Assembly: GCA_003993805.1 (NCBI GenBank)
Contig: RSEF01000031.1
Span: 50,428,984-50,492,983, forward strand
Direction: 5' to 3'
DNA: 64,000 nucleotides
DNA from: Himantopus leucocephalus
Taxonomy: Eukaryota > Chordata > Aves > Charadriiformes > Recurvirostridae
Shown in pieces: positions 14,096 to 27,818 of this stretch. Both the position numbers and the translations under genes were made by a program. Within the stretch, counting starts at the first letter, position 1. Each line of letters starts with the position of its first letter. The notes beneath the pieces were generated by a model. It saw only the letters and a list, made by a program, of their open reading frames with translations. It had not been told where the DNA came from and searched no databases.

Positions 14096-14794
14096 AACTA
14101 CAGCTGCCTGTGAAGAATGGCATTTTTTGCTGCAACCTACTGCTTGTGCTGTCAAGTATATATGTTTTGTGGCTCAGACCATTTTTCCAAGCACACAGTG
14201 ATATGTAGGCATCCCATGCCAGGGATCCCACCAGGTGCTGATGCTGGCAAGAGAGCTGGGAAGTTAAAAGCATCTTTATTTCTGTGTTTGCAATCTGTCA
14301 TAGAGCAGTTAATATCGCTCTTGAAACTGCTACCTGATGAAAATCCTTTCTTGTCAACAGAGAGCGAACCTCACTGTCAGTCAAAACATAAGAATCTGAA
14401 CTATGCCTTACAGACCAGATCTTGAGGTTGCCAGCTTTCAGGAGTTCTCTTTCATTTTGCTTTGTTCTTTCTTTCTGCTTAAGTGCCTTTTTGCCTTTTT
14501 TTGTACATTGGCAAAATTCTGACTGTGTGGTAAATGACAGAATTAATGACACAGTTTGATGATCTGCCCAAGTGGTAAACATTGGCTGAAACACATCATA
14601 AGTGTGTTTGTTTTCATATTTTTGTTTGAACACAGTTTTTTGTAATTCCCAGTATGAAGATTTGTAAACTGCCAGGCCAAGATGCAATAGACACCTCTTT
14701 GCTTAGACTTTCTACAATGTGAGAAGGCACCTTGGCCTTAAATCTCCTTAATTTCATTTTGTGATTAAGACAGATTCAGAAATGGATTAGCTGT

Positions 14795-14840
14795 TTATTT
14801 CCTATTAGGAAATAGGAATACTTATTTCCTATTGGGAAAT
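14795..14840. repeat. Twinned short palindrome
   Basis: A perfect inverted repeat, ATTTCCTA-T-TAGGAAAT (14797-14813), is followed 27 bases later by a near copy, ATTTCC-TATTG-GGAAAT (14824-14840). The copies share the lead-in TTATTTCCTATT, so this looks like a local tandem duplication of a palindromic unit. The core TTTCC/GGAAA resembles binding sites of ETS, STAT or NFAT proteins, but no function can be claimed. Confidence 0.7.
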
Positions 14841-17772
14841 AAATGACTTCCTTTTTAATTGCATTATCTTTCATTTAATCTTTACACTGGCATAACCCTA
14901 GACAAGTAGTTTTATTCCTGATTTGCCAGCAAAGCGCATGAGAAAAAGTTCAGGTTCAAAATGTTACAGAGAAAATTTCACCTTATCAGTTCAACAAGAT
15001 ACCCTGCTTTCAAATGTAGTACAGCATTTTCCTGACTGTAATCCACACATCCTTAAAAGTATTGTTTCTGTCCTCAGATGACCCTTTGCAAGGGAGGAAA
15101 AAGAAGGTAGAACAGGGCTGCCAGAGAGATGTGTCACCAGAGTAAAAGTTCCCCTTGGCACTTACTATCTTTTTTATTACTGGGAAAAAAACTTAACTAC
15201 ACTGAAAGGATTTGCTCCTTCCAGCCCCTCAATAATCTACAAATTAAGGTAATAGTGTTCTGGAGTAGAAAAAGGTAAACCTCACACAGTCTTCCATGTG
15301 GAGTTGTTCAGCACCGTCACTCACATCACCTAAAGGAACCAAATGCTAGTCTACAGCCCTTGGGTCCAAGAAACAGCTTGAGAAACAGATCCAACTTGAG
15401 CAAAGCTGCATGACAAATGAAATCTGTTGTATGCCATCCTAGTACTGGAGACCTTAAGAAAAAATGTGATGACCTGCCCGTACTGTTAAGGAAAACAGAA
15501 GCTGTGATTGACTTTATACACTAAGAAATGAAAGACCATGTTTCACAGTAGGGAATTAATGATGAGTCATGAAACATGGCCTGATGATGTTTGTGATAAC
15601 AGAAGCCCTGGGAGGTCTGTCCTGTGGCCTTGAGCAGTTTAACACCATGCATAATTGAAATAACACTAGTGTGGTTTAGACTGTGTGCTCTTTATGTGGG
15701 GATTCATTTGTTTGCATGGTGTCAGAAGCCCTTACTGTACAACAATAATCCTGTACTCTGCTTCCCCTCCTTTCAGATTTAAGGGCTTTAATATTTAAGG
15801 TCTTTATGCGTATCTCTTTCCTTATAAATATTTATGAAACAGACAGTACTCTAAATGCCATTAAGATGAAATTATTTGATCATATTTTTCATCTCATCTT
15901 GTCCTTGGCTCAGGACTAACTCTTTTGTCTATCTGCCCAGCCTCAGGGAGGGACAAGATTACTCTGAAATCAACAGTGACATTTCAGGGCTGCTCAAGTG
16001 AGTGGATTAGAGGCATCCGGCAGACATGGTAATAATGATTGGATTACCACTAGCAATTTAAACCAGGTAGCGACCTTTGCCAGCACAGCAGGTATACTTT
16101 TAATATTTATTTTGGTAAATCTGCTTTACCAAAGGAAAACATGAGGATTTCCAAGATGTAATCTTATCCTTGCTTGACTGCGACTCTAAAGTTACACTGT
16201 GATAAGGGCAGGTCCTTATTGTTTATGCATAGCTTTAATGACTTTCCACAAATGTCACTGAATTCAGAAGACTTTCACACAAACTCCACTTAAGAGGTGG
16301 TGAAATTCTACCTAACTCTTCTCATAAACACTATTGAAAAACTTGCTTTTACCTACTTAGAAGAAGAGTTATGACTTGATACTTGGGTAAAGCACGGTGA
16401 CCTAGTCTTGCAAGAGGATTGAGACACCTGACTTCTGTCTGACACACTGCAGATGCACACTGCCCAGGAGACAAGTAAAAACCCCAAGGGTTCACACTTC
16501 TTGAAATGATACATGATTTGACTTGCAGACCCTTGATTTTCAGGAACACTTGGGTAGGTAACCTGGTTGATGCATCCCCAGACACATGTTTGGGACATGC
16601 TGAGAGACTTATGAACACTTTTCAGGTTTTGGGCCTGTTTTCTGCTTACTGCATCGTGTGAATCCAGGGCAATTAGATGGCACCTGATAGTAGTTCTAGG
16701 TGACTTTCAATTCTCTCCAATGAAACTTCATCATAAGGAGCCTGCAACAAACCATAACCAGTGGGTGCTTCCACAGTACCTAGGGATTTCACACATGGCA
16801 TGAATAGCCTGGGAACCTAGAGTGGTGGCTGTCTGCCACTTCAGGATCAAGTTTCAATCTTCAAGCTTATCTTCACTGTTGTAAAACATGTAGCATATGT
16901 GTGCCTTCTCGGAGAGAAAACACACTGAAGATGTAGTTTTCCCATGGAGTGTGTTCACTGAGGTCAATTTTTAAATTTTTACTCGGATTTTGGATTCTTC
17001 ATTTCTCCTTTTTTATAAAACACATTTTTTTATCAGTCAAGACAAGCCTTTACATGCTTAATCTCCTCCTGCATGGGAGATCATTATGCTACTTCTAACT
17101 ATAGGTTGGAGCAACAGGCTAGGGTGAGCTGAGGACAGCATGGCAGGCACTTGCTGGAATGGCTTGTATTTTTGCCGGGTTATGGTAGAAAATTATAGTA
17201 GGCTTCAGAGCATAAATCTGTTGCTGCCGTTAATAGGCATTAATCGGTTTAGTGGAGCAAGAAGACAAGAACAGGGAGGTGGTATGTGGTAACTATGGAA
17301 GTTCATCAGTCTTCTGGCCCACTGAAAACAACCTGAGCATATTTCCTAGACAATCCATACATTTATACTCATGACTTCTGCTTTCCTTCATAATGAGAAT
17401 TGGCTTTAACTTTTAGATATTGCTCTTAGGTTGAAGTGGCATGTTTTCATTGATCCTCACACTTGTCATGCTGTAGGTATACTTGGCAAAGCAATATAAT
17501 CATTTCTTCTAGCATTATTGGTAAAAGTATGTTAAATTTATAAAGACACCAGCTTCTGCAGTCCTGAGATAACACATCGTGTGAAGGGTTTATTTTGAGA
17601 GGAAATAAAAAAAAAATTTAAAATCTAGTGCTTCTTGTTTCAGCATCCTTGTTAAAACCATCCTTAAGTATGGTTTCTTAACTCCATCTCATCCTGAACC
17701 AGCATGTGCTACCATGACCTCCTCAGGCCTCTCAATAGCTAGAACCAATCAGCTGCTCACATTGATTAAACA

Positions 17773-17800
17773 NACAAAAAACCAAAAAAAAAAAAAAAAA
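17773..17800. other. Unresolved base and poly(A) run
   Basis: Position 17773 is N, followed by ACAAAAAACC and then 17 A residues (17784-17800). The single N beside a homopolymer suggests a base-calling or assembly ambiguity, not biology. The A run could be the tail of a very old minus- or plus-strand insertion, but no element body is recognisable next to it. Confidence 0.85.
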
Positions 17801-19405
17801 GTTGATGTGACAGAATAGAAGCAAGCTGTTGCCATGAGCTGACTGTGAAGCAGGCAACGGAGGCAGGCACAGCTGCATGCATCTAGCCTGCTTAGGGGAC
17901 TGCATGGAGTCTGCAAGGAAGAGATCTGGGATACGTGCATAGCAAGCTGGTTTCACACTGAGAAACAACCCGCACCCGGGAGAACTGGAACAATGCCACA
18001 TAAGAAAGGATAAATGTTGTAAAATTGGTATGAACACTATGAAACACTAAAGTACTGTCCACACTCAGAGTTGTATCAGCATTGCTCAACTTCAATAGAG
18101 AAATAAGACACCCACTTGCCCCTACACACAGATACCCTGAAGCTGAAGTTATTACAGAAGGGGAGAAAATTGTTTATACATAACTCGCAGGCATTTTTAT
18201 TCTACTCTGGAGGTGTAGAGCGACTTCACATTGGGAGAACAGGTAATTTATGCCCACACAAAGCCTTTTTTATTCCTCTAGAATGAATCAAGTAAGTTCT
18301 TTAATTGCACACCAAGGTAGGGTAAGTTTTACCCTCAGAAGAGCTTCCTGGTAGCAGTGGAGGGGTAGGACTCTCAGCAATCAGTCATTCCTTTCACACT
18401 AACTAAATAGTGTCTTCTGCGTGTATTGTTTGCATCTGATTTTTTTTTATTTGGGAACTAAGTAATGACAGCAAAACCTTGCAAGAACTTTTGGCAACAA
18501 ATCAAAGCCATTTAGTCTGTTAGTATATTTAAGTATTCACAGTGGGGTTTGCTAGCAAAGGAGAGCTGAGAAAGGGCGATCTTGGTTGTCCTCCTAAGCA
18601 GCAAGCTTCAGGAGCAAAATGCTTACAAGGCTATTGGGAGGTCCCTTGAATTCTAATTACATTAATTTTAAGCAACCTTATGTCCCTGAATGTTGGTTTC
18701 TCTTGGTCAGAATGGAGGTGATTTGGATCATCCATCCATAACCTTAAATGGATGCTGTGCTATTCCTCCTCCAGGTGTAAATGGCTATGCAGTGTTCAGT
18801 CTCTGGCATCCATCCGTGTCTCAGCCACGACAGATGTGTTTTCCATGCGATCAGTAAGGATTCTGTTGCATGGCTCCATGTGACAAAAATGGTAACTGGG
18901 AACCAAAAGTGCTATACTGGAAAACAGAGTAATGATGAGTGCGCTATAGAAGGGTCTGTCTGGAGAAGCAGCTGTGATTTCCATAGGCCCTACCAAGCCA
19001 CAGAGCTGGAGCATGGACCAAAATAATCCACATGCAGCCCCAGATGAAAAAATAGAATGCAGAAGCACAAGAAATTGAATGAGGATAGAGAGGGAAGTCT
19101 CCCGAAACTGGTCTGAGCTTCAAAAAATAAAATAGAAATTAAAAAGCTTCTGAGCCAAATTTGTTTGCATGCTGGCTCAAGAGACTTGGTTCCATTCTCA
19201 TCCTTCCCTGAAAATCACCTCCTGCTGTTATCGTCAGAGCGACTCTTTTGGCATTTCTCAGGCCTTCACTCTGTTACAAATGTTTCTTTAATGAGTCAGA
19301 AGGGTCATGTTCCACCCAAATGAGGCTGAGAGACTTTCAGATTGACATCAGACTTTTTAAAGTCCTCTAGCTTTTGCCATCCTGTAATAGTTAAATGCAA
19401 GAAGG

Positions 19406-19417
19406 AAAAAAAAAAAA
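19406..19417. repeat. A12 homopolymer
   Basis: A run of twelve A residues. No retroelement body or processed pseudogene is recognisable upstream. Confidence 0.9.
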
Positions 19418-21115
19418 GACAGAATATTGCAAGAATTTTTGTAACACCTGGAGAATCATCTGGAATGGACAGATAGCAATACATTCAAACAAGCTAACAG
19501 AGATAAAATATCTGTGCGTCATTAAGGAGTCAATATTTTTAGGAAGTGAAAGAGGAAGACAATGCTAAAAAAATTAGTTTCTAGGCCTGCATTAGTGATT
19601 CTCACTTTTTTTAGAGACAACGCTTAAATATTATCATACACAGGGAAATAAGAGGTTCTAATGCAGAAACAGATAGTCTGATTTCTTTCTGGGAAGGGAT
19701 TCTCATTCACATAGCAAGTTTTTAACACAACACCTCAGTATTTAATCAGAAATTAATCCACTGTTGAAAGCACAATTAACCTCACTTCAGATAGGGAATA
19801 TTGTATCAGTTATTTGTTGTGGTTTGCGTGCAGAGCCCACAGGTGCTGGAGATGGGATATCTCACTAGCTAGGAATGTACCTATCACAGCTTCCTCTCAG
19901 CTGGCTTTCTGACCTGACCTCAAACTAGCTGGAATCATTAAGCGTAATCAAAGTTTAGGCATTCTGTCTTGCTCTCTTCATCAGTTGTTGGGTTAAATTG
20001 TCTGTGGGTAAGATTTCAAGTACTTCTGTTAAGATGTTGGGTGTAGTGCCATTGTGTTTGAATACTGGATCGAGTATTTAAAGACAGGCCAGATATGTCC
20101 ATCCAGATTATTGGGTTTTGCCCCATAGAGCAGTGGCTGTAGTCATTACACAGTCAAAGTAATGAAATAGCCAACAAAATAATAGTAACGGCCTTTTTAT
20201 ACAGAACAGTGTCCATGAAATTAGTCCTCAGATGCAATGGGCAATTAATCTTTTTAAAGGAAATGGATAAAAGAAAGATACTACATTCTGTTTCAATACT
20301 CTTACTAAAGGGATTTAAGCTCTAGAGTCATCTTTAGAGTAAACGTTTGAAAACAGGGAACTTTTTAGTAAGGTGTCAGATCCTGAGCAGGTGTAAGTCA
20401 GAAAAGCTGTATGTCTTTCGGCATGACTGTGGTCCTTTACACTCTTCACATATGCATACAAAAATTTCCAGAAGAAAAGCTCTGGTCTCAGAGACATGTG
20501 CTTAATTGCAGTGCCTTCTGCCTAACCTTAAACACTTCTCAAGTGTTGTCTTGTTTAGGAATGCTTTTTTCCCTAAAGTGAAGCTGCATTTTGTAAGGAG
20601 GATTTTGATGGTGATACATTTCTCTAACGTCAAATAAAAAAAAAAAGCTTTAAAAAAATCTGGAGATGTCAAACAGATATAACTGGTACTTGATGTATTT
20701 GGAGCAAAGACAAACCTTTTGACTCTGAAATTCAATTGAATTCTAAGTCAATGCTACCTTGTTTGCAAGAAAGATTTCTTGGCAGGACATCTGATGCATC
20801 CATCATAGGTGATAAGAGCAGATCTTTTGAATACCAGCACACCTGTGCTGCTCTCAGTTCTGCTGCTTAGCACAGTTGTAAAGCATTTTGTGCTAACAAA
20901 GAAACGCAAAGACAAAAAACATTCTCAGCATGAAATGAATGTGTGAAACATCAAAATATATTTAAAAGACAAAACCCCACAAATCAACATGGATGGAAAA
21001 CAACACTTCATCCAATCAAGCTGCAAGGTAAAAAAGATGTCTGAAACCAGGTAAAATCACAAAGAGTTGCTTGAAAAAAGGGGATATTAAAGAGAGAGTT
21101 TCCAGCAATAAGGTA

Positions 21116-21153
21116 TTTTTTTTCTTCCCTCCTTCCTTTTTTCTTTCCTTTCT
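21116..21153 (+). repeat. Polypyrimidine tract (38 nt)
   Basis: An unbroken run of C and T, 38 bases long, followed ten bases later by an AG at 21162-21163. It is a low-complexity tract and could act as a splice acceptor on the plus strand. An open frame follows (about 80 codons to 21409) but resembles no known protein, and the minus strand is open over the same bases. Confidence 0.75.
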
Positions 21154-21163
21154 GGTTACTCAG

Positions 21164-22345
21164 ATCTTTGGGAAAGCTCCAAGCTTTGGGCAGTTAATTC
21201 ATTTTGGCAGAGTAATGATAATAGTGGAGCAGACAGAAGAGCTATCAACAAGAAGCTGGATGAGTGACCGTGCCCCTCCCAGTCTCTGGATCAGGCAGAG
21301 ATATTTCCATGGATTGCTTTTTTCCAATAATAAGAATACTTTGCCCTTCTGTGGGCCTTTTGTCAGTGAACTGCCAAGGGCCCATGAATTGCCCAGTTTG
21401 CCTTTGTGAATTAGTTTGGGGCTTTGTAAATGTGGCAGAAATGACAGAAGATTAATTTTGGGATGAGGGGGGCTAATTCCTCCAGAACACCTTTTGCTAT
21501 TTAGCATCCCCTCTCCCCTCAAAAGCCTGGCTTCCCATAAACTAAATTGTGAAAGCCCTTTACCAAAATATACCTAAGAAGTGTAAACTTGTGCCCTTGG
21601 CTTTGTTCATCACCTTTACTTGCAGACAGGTGAAGGGAACGGGGGAATGAGTGGAGACCCGAGTAAGGGGCTTCCTTGCCAGTCAGCACAGCTTCCTTGG
21701 TGTGCAGAAGAGTGTTGGGGAAAGGCTGGAACAAATCCTGCAAGACACTCTCTCTTCTCCTGCTGGCTCAGGCTGGGTTATCACAGGTCATTCGTCCTGC
21801 AGAGTCCTGTTTGCATTGCCAGGGTATTGCCAGAGACCAAGCACAGTGAGCAAGGCTGTGAGCTTGGCACCTCTCCTCTGCTCAGACAGGTGGTGGGAGG
21901 GTGAGAGGGGAAGATGTTGCAGAGGTGGCTTGTAACAGAGGACCCCACCTACCGCAGAGGCATCTGTCCCTCTGCAGCTCTCAAGCCAGGCTCCTGTGAA
22001 CTGTGCTGTATCAGAGCTGCTCCAATCGTCTAGAAGGAGGAGGATATGAGCCTGATTCCTGCCTCTGAGACTCATGCACCAGCATTTGCCGAGTAAAAGC
22101 CCACAAATGCAGGGATTTTTGGCCATCCCAATATATAAAAGGGCCTGCTTCTGAGACCCGGTCTCATTAAATTCACCCCACGGCCCCTCTGTGAAGAACC
22201 TTCCCTTTAAAGACCTCTCAAGGTCATATGGATACTTGTCCTATGGGGCCAAATGTCCCTTATTTGTGTTGTGTGTCATGTGCTCTGCTTTCGCCAAGGC
22301 TAAACTGGGCATGGGGCAGGACAGGACTGAACTTTTAGTCAGAGG
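21164..22345. other. GC-richer, CpG-poor interval
   Basis: The stretch is visibly richer in G and C than its surroundings, especially 21600-22100, yet holds few CpG pairs, so it is not a CpG island. Open frames overlap on both strands (for example 21199-21522 minus, 21620-21904 plus, 21788-22126 minus), as expected when GC-rich DNA has few stop codons by chance. None shows a known domain. A TATA-like motif lies near its end. Confidence 0.55.
22132..22144 (+). promoter_or_regulatory. TATA-box-like motif
   Basis: The bases TATATAAAAGGGC match the TATA consensus with the usual GC-rich right flank. If used, transcription would start near 22160-22170. There is no CpG island, no clear initiator and no recognisable downstream gene, so a chance match is likely. 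The motif is stronger than the other AT-rich matches in the window. Confidence 0.2.
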
Positions 22346-23498
22346 GAAATTCAAATAATCCCATCTTCTACCCTGAAATTAAGAGGATCAATAATAGGAG
22401 GTGCTCTGTTGTCCTCCACAGACTTTCCACCCGGCTGTGGATCTGAACTATCTGCTTCTACAGCAAAAATATTTGTTACCTCCAGGGCCAGATTTCCTTG
22501 AAAAATGAAAGATAAATGAGTTGTGTTCTTGTAATATATGGCTCTGGAAATCAAGGACAATTTCCACATGTCTGGGGCAAGGGAAAAGAGCTCATGGATT
22601 AGGCTGCAAGGCAGAGTAGTAGCCTATTACAGCACTTTAAATAAATCATCCTGTATAATTGCTACCACCCATCAGTTTGTTGAGATTAAAGAAGAGAGAT
22701 ATTGACAGTATGTTTAGAATGGGAGTCTCGGTGTCCAATAAAGCATAACATTGCATACTCTGGTTGATGCCAAGTCTTTGTAAGCAGGACAAAAATTATG
22801 CTTTTCACTTTTGTTTTAACATTTAGCTCTGGTTTTGGCTCCTTTTCTGATGGACGGTTCCACTGTCACATAGCTAATCTTACCATTTTTTAGTCCCCTT
22901 TTTCTGCTAGACTGCATATCGGTCATTTCTAATCTGAACACTCTGAAAGCAATGATCTCTGCTGCCTTTGATGGGTTTTGGAGCAGGCTGACCAAAATGA
23001 CCAAAATGTTACTCATAAGTATATACTCTGAAGTCTGCGTGTATCTAAGGCTAAAATCAACTCCAATGTTTGTAGGTTCTCTAGGGAAAGTTTTAGACCT
23101 TTATGTTCAGTACAAATAAGTTTTTGTGGGTAATTAGAGATGGAAGAATCCAGTGTAGTTTTGTGTTTCAGTAACTCTTTTGAGCCTCTTAAAAACAAAA
23201 GGTCCCAAACAAATAAATGCTTTTTTTTTTTTTTTGTCATGGAAATTTACTATTTAGATGAATGCAATAAAAATGTTTTTCTGTTTTCTGTTCTTATAAA
23301 GAAGTCTGTAACATAGTTTGTGATGGCTGAAGGTAGTAAGTTGCTTTCAAATATTAATTCCTGCTGTAGTTGCTCTATCCAAAGAAATTTTTATCCTTTT
23401 GTACGGACTCTTTTTTCAGCCTTGACATCCCAGCTAGGCCTCTTTCTTTCGAGCATTCAAGACACTGCAGTAGGTTTTGTTTTGTAGAGAACAGCTCT
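22346..23498. other. Gene-free stretch
   Basis: No recognised gene. The only low-complexity feature is a T15 run at 23221-23235. Open frames are short and unremarkable on both strands. Confidence 0.7.
23221..23235. repeat. T15 homopolymer
   Basis: Fifteen T residues, equivalent to a poly(A) on the minus strand. No AATAAA signal or element body is apparent just upstream on that strand. Confidence 0.9.
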
Positions 23499-23587
23499 GT
23501 GGTCTATTTCCAGCTCCTGCCCTTGAGTCACCGTATGACCTTGGGATGGTACTTCATCTCTGTATGCAGTCTTTTCCTTCCTCAAAC
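23499..23587 (+). repeat. MIR-like SINE fragment
   Basis: In order, TTCCAGCTCCTGCC, GTATGACCTTGGGATGGTA, CTTCATCTCTGTATGCAG and TTTTCCTTCCTCAAAC match the MIR core from the CCCAGCTCTGCC box, through TGTGACCTTGGGCAAGT, to CTCTGTGCCTCAGTTTCCTCAT. This is one of the clearest of the MIR-like pieces in the window. It is diverged and inactive. Confidence 0.68.
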
Positions 23588-26500
23588 ACTCACTGGGCTG
23601 TCGGCGTAAAGTGTCTGCTGTAAACTCTTCAGTAAAAGGTCCATCCCTTAGTCTGTGAATGCAGACAGCCACACACAGTGGGGCTTTAATCCGAATCTCA
23701 GCTCCCCAGGGCGACCATAATACTGGTAGTAAACAGCACCATGTTTCTGCCTGGTTGTGTACACTTTGTGGAAGACTAAATTTCAAAATGTATGCATTTT
23801 TTGCAACCCTTTATTTATCCCAATACTCTAGTGAAATATAATAACAAAATATATTATCTAAACTCTGCCTCATAAATACAAGCTAGCTAATGTATGAAGG
23901 ACATTTGAATGTTCTTAAGGTAAATATCAGCAAGAAAATGGCCTTCCAGATAATTGGAAGCATGGATGTGATCTCAAATACAATTTACTCTGCCTTTCTG
24001 TGGGCTTCATAATGTGTTAAAAGCAAGCAAAGGGTCTGTGGCTATCAGAAGACCTTCCTAAGCCCCATCAATAGCTTTTAGACTCTACTCAAGAGTCTAC
24101 TTGATTTATAGGTGAAGTTGGGAATATGTGTACACATAGACATTGGACATGTTTATAGTTGTCTAATCTTAATGTCACACACAAGCAAAGTGCCTGGAGT
24201 TACATACACTGTATGCTTCCTAGGACATCTGATTCCCACTTCACAGCCCTCTGCTAGAGAAAGCTGCTCTTCTTTTTTGCTTTTACTCCTGCAGAATGAA
24301 GCAACGTCCTTCTGTGTAGGCTGCTTTGCTTGCCACTTCAAGTTTAATATTGCAGCTTGTTTCACTTGCTCCTGCTCTTTTTCTGAGTGATAGAAATTAT
24401 ATGACATAATCTGGGTGGAGTGAGCTGGGAACGTTTCCCAGAGGAGCTGAAGAGAATTCCCAAACAAGTGAGGTTACCCCAAGCTGACATGCCTTCAGCA
24501 GAAACACGCTCCTCCTTGCATTTTCACTTGTGGCTTACAAATCTCCAGGGCAGCGTTGACTCACTCAGCAGGTGTAATCGCCTGCTTGTTTCCCAGCCGG
24601 GCAGGCATGGTTCCTGGAGCATGGCTGGAAGGCGCTGCCACTTGGAAGCTACTTTCACATACACAGATCGTCTTTCCTTGCTCTGTATTTTTAGTGGATC
24701 ATTTTCAGTGGCCTATTCATGTAGCACTGCATCTTAGGCATGGGTTGTTGTCTTTAGCACAGAATGATCAAGAATGAAAAGCTTCCAGCATTTCTTGCAC
24801 AGCTTTGGAAAAGATGTTCTTCATGAACAATAAAAAGTTCTTACTGACTCCCTCCCCATTCCCCATTCTGTACTTTGGTTAGCGCTTGCTTGGTTGTTTC
24901 TACCCCTGATGTTTTCTACCACTGCTACCTTCAGATGTTCCTCTTTTTTGATCTTTCTTCTTCCCAAAAGGAAATGGAGAGGGAAAAGATGAGGGAAGGG
25001 AAACAAATTACATACCTGCTTTTGTTTTGTTTTAATAAATTTTCCTGTTTCCTCGAGCACTTGGAAGACTTCCTCCCCTTAACTTGTTTAGTGAAAATAC
25101 TGATAAAAAAAATAATAATTTAAAAGGTGGCTAATGTGACCTCAGGCCTTTTTGAATGCAATGTTTATACTGCCTTTCCACCTCAGGCTCTGCTGTGGGG
25201 ACTGACTGAGGTAGGTGTGGTACACACACAAATGCCATGATTGTGGTCTTACTGAACTTCGCTCTGTTTGACTTTGATGTCATATAAAGACACCTTTGCA
25301 TGATACAGTGATTGAAATGCATTCATCCTGCTGAGGAACAACCCCATGACATAAGCCTTCCTCCCTTTGGCTTGAAGATGGAGTGGCACCAAGGAATGCT
25401 TACTGAACAAATGCCTTACTTTGAAAACAAATCTTTGTGGGGGTGGACTGGTGTTGACAAGGTTATTCTCACATCCAGAGTGGAATCCCTTGTTAAAAAA
25501 CAAGCATAGCCTCCCTTGCTCTTACAAACCCTTCATGGAGCTTCACATTGCCTTGTGCTATGCATTGCTAAGGTAGAAGTCTGCTTTGGAGCTAAGTAAG
25601 CTCCACACCCCTCATATTCGGTGAATGGAACTAGGTGCTTCAGGAGCAGGCAGCTGTCCTGCAAAAGATGTTGTCCCCCAGTAGTCCCTTCTTGGGTGCA
25701 TGTGGATCCCCCTAGTCCAGGTGGGCATTTTTGTCACTCGATGCCTCATGGAAATGTTTGAAGGGTCTTAGATCTGTCCTAATGTGGACTGGGTTATTTC
25801 CAAGGGATAGGAAACTGACTGGAAGATAGAGTGTGACCTGACTCCACCGTGCCAAGACAAAAAGTAACAGTGTGACACAATAGGACAGGCAGTAAGGGTG
25901 TAAAAATAGCATTTTCCTCAGCTTGCAGCTGAGAAGGTGGGGATTAGCAAAGGTCAGCAGGGACTGAAATCAGTAGGAAATGGACAAGTGGTCTGACTTA
26001 AGCCAAAGGCTGAGGATGGTGTTCAATGAGGTCTACACCTTAGCATAGTCCTACAGAAATTCTGCCACAGGTAAGAGCTGAAACTGGCCAATAGCATGGA
26101 TGTCCCCCACTTCCTACCTACAAAGCTGCAGCTTCGGCTGTCTTTGTTGTTTTTAATTATCCATGAAATCCACTTCTTTTTTTTTCCTAATTAGTTGCCT
26201 AGTTCTACAACAGAAGTTTTGATGCCATGCATCTATAAAAGTAATTGTTCCTAGGGATAGCTTTATCAGCTCTCGGTTGCTTTTGTGTTTAATCTGCAGT
26301 TTTCCTATAAAGTATGCTTTAAATCTCACCTCTGGGAGACATTGGTCTGTTAAAATAAATACTTTAGAAACAGCAGGGAAACATTTATTAAACATGCTGT
26401 GTAGTTGATAAGAATGTGCCTCTGCTCTGGGAAGTGGCATAAAAATCTCCATGAGGAACAGGGAAGAGAGAAGAGGGAAAAACTCCAGAAGACAGTGGTC

Positions 26501-27604
26501 ACTAACAGGATGACTAAGTAGCTTTTCAAAGGTTTGCCACACGCTCTTTGTAAAACCATAAAAAATGGCTTTGTGGTAAGGCTGGCTTGCAATCTAGTCA
26601 AAAAATAAAAGTGGTCACTCTTTCAAGGCTTTGTGTAACTCCAGCAGCTGCAGACAAACTTAAAACCAGACAGCAGAAGAAGGGAAAAAAATGTCCAGTT
26701 CTTGTCCAGACTTTCTATATTTGGTTGAAGTTTTCCAACAAGGGACTTGGCAGACGACCTGTGTTCCACGAGCTTCCTGAGAGAGGCTGGGGAAAGGGAA
26801 GAGGCTCATTACACTCATGCTGCCTGCCATGAACATGAGAAAAGATCATTAAGGTTTTCAAGTGTAAAGACAATCTTCGGAGCCAAGCATGAATGGAGAA
26901 AACACCATCAGGGCGATATAACCTAGACAAAGCTGGAGGGGGCAAACGTGGTGCGTTTGTATTTGAAAAGGGCTTCAGCTGCTGCTGTAGTCTATTTGCA
27001 GATGAATCCTTTGGCTCTTGAGTGCTCCATGGCAGTAGTTTTCCACCTCAACCCTCCTTCAGACTTTTTAGGCTGGTTTTCTACAGTGTGGAAGAAATCA
27101 GACATCATTCAAAGAAGATGTGGGCTTGGGTGTCAGCTGAGATCTGTCTGTGTCTAGATCACTGTCAAGTATAGCTGGTAGCCAGGACCTGATCAGGATT
27201 GACATGTCATTTGCAAAATGAGGGATCAACACAGGATGAGTGATAAAGACCTTTCTCTAGACTCCTATACTGATCCTATCTTCCTGAAAATGTTTGTGCT
27301 GTGTGTGTCAGTATAGTATCTGCACGCTTGGCTGCCACAGGGTTGTAAGGGAGACCTGTAGGCCAGTGGTGTGGGGCAGTCCACCAGGGGGGATGGACGG
27401 AATCAGCTGGGATGGCTGGGGGGAAAGCTTGGCCTGCTAGACTGCTGGAGGTTAAATCTTTTTTCTTTAAGCCCCCTCAACAAGCTCAATGCCTGCTGCG
27501 CAATAGGGAACGTATGCACCTCTGTGTATGGCTCCAGTTACATCCCCTGGGTTTCACAGCAAGTGGTGGTTCATTTTACTCTACTGTGCAAGTGCTGTTT
27601 TTGT

Positions 27605-27618
27605 CACACACACACACA
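27605..27618. repeat. (CA)7 microsatellite
   Basis: Seven CA units followed by GA and a run of A. Likely length-polymorphic but otherwise unremarkable. Confidence 0.92.
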
Positions 27619-27818
27619 GAAAAAAAAGAGTGCATCCAGTGTGACAAAGCTGGTCATGCAGCATAGCACATTATTGGAGTGTGTGCTAATTCTATGGTGG
27701 TGGATATGGTATTGGGTAGGCTTGCATTTTGTGTTTTTCTGAGTAGTTTTCATCTCCAAAATCCTTTGACTTTAAATATTCTGGCCATGTATTTACTGAA
27801 TTCAGCAACAAAATTGTC

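Larger units (their letters stand above)
14096..21100. other. Gene-free stretch, AT-rich
   Basis: No recognised gene. Contents: a twinned short palindrome at 14795-14840, a poly(A) run with an unresolved base at 17773-17800, an A12 run at 19406-19417, and open frames under 130 codons. The A/T richness and lack of CpG are typical of avian intergenic or intronic DNA. No further repeat family could be assigned with confidence. Confidence 0.65.

Noticed and set aside
17784..17800. Processed pseudogene or SINE tail
   Set aside because: A poly(A) run alone is not enough. No element body, target-site duplication or gene-derived sequence is recognisable next to it.
21199..22126. Cluster of overlapping open frames as a small gene cluster
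   Set aside because: The frames are open on both strands in GC-richer DNA where stops are rare, and none has a recognisable motif.
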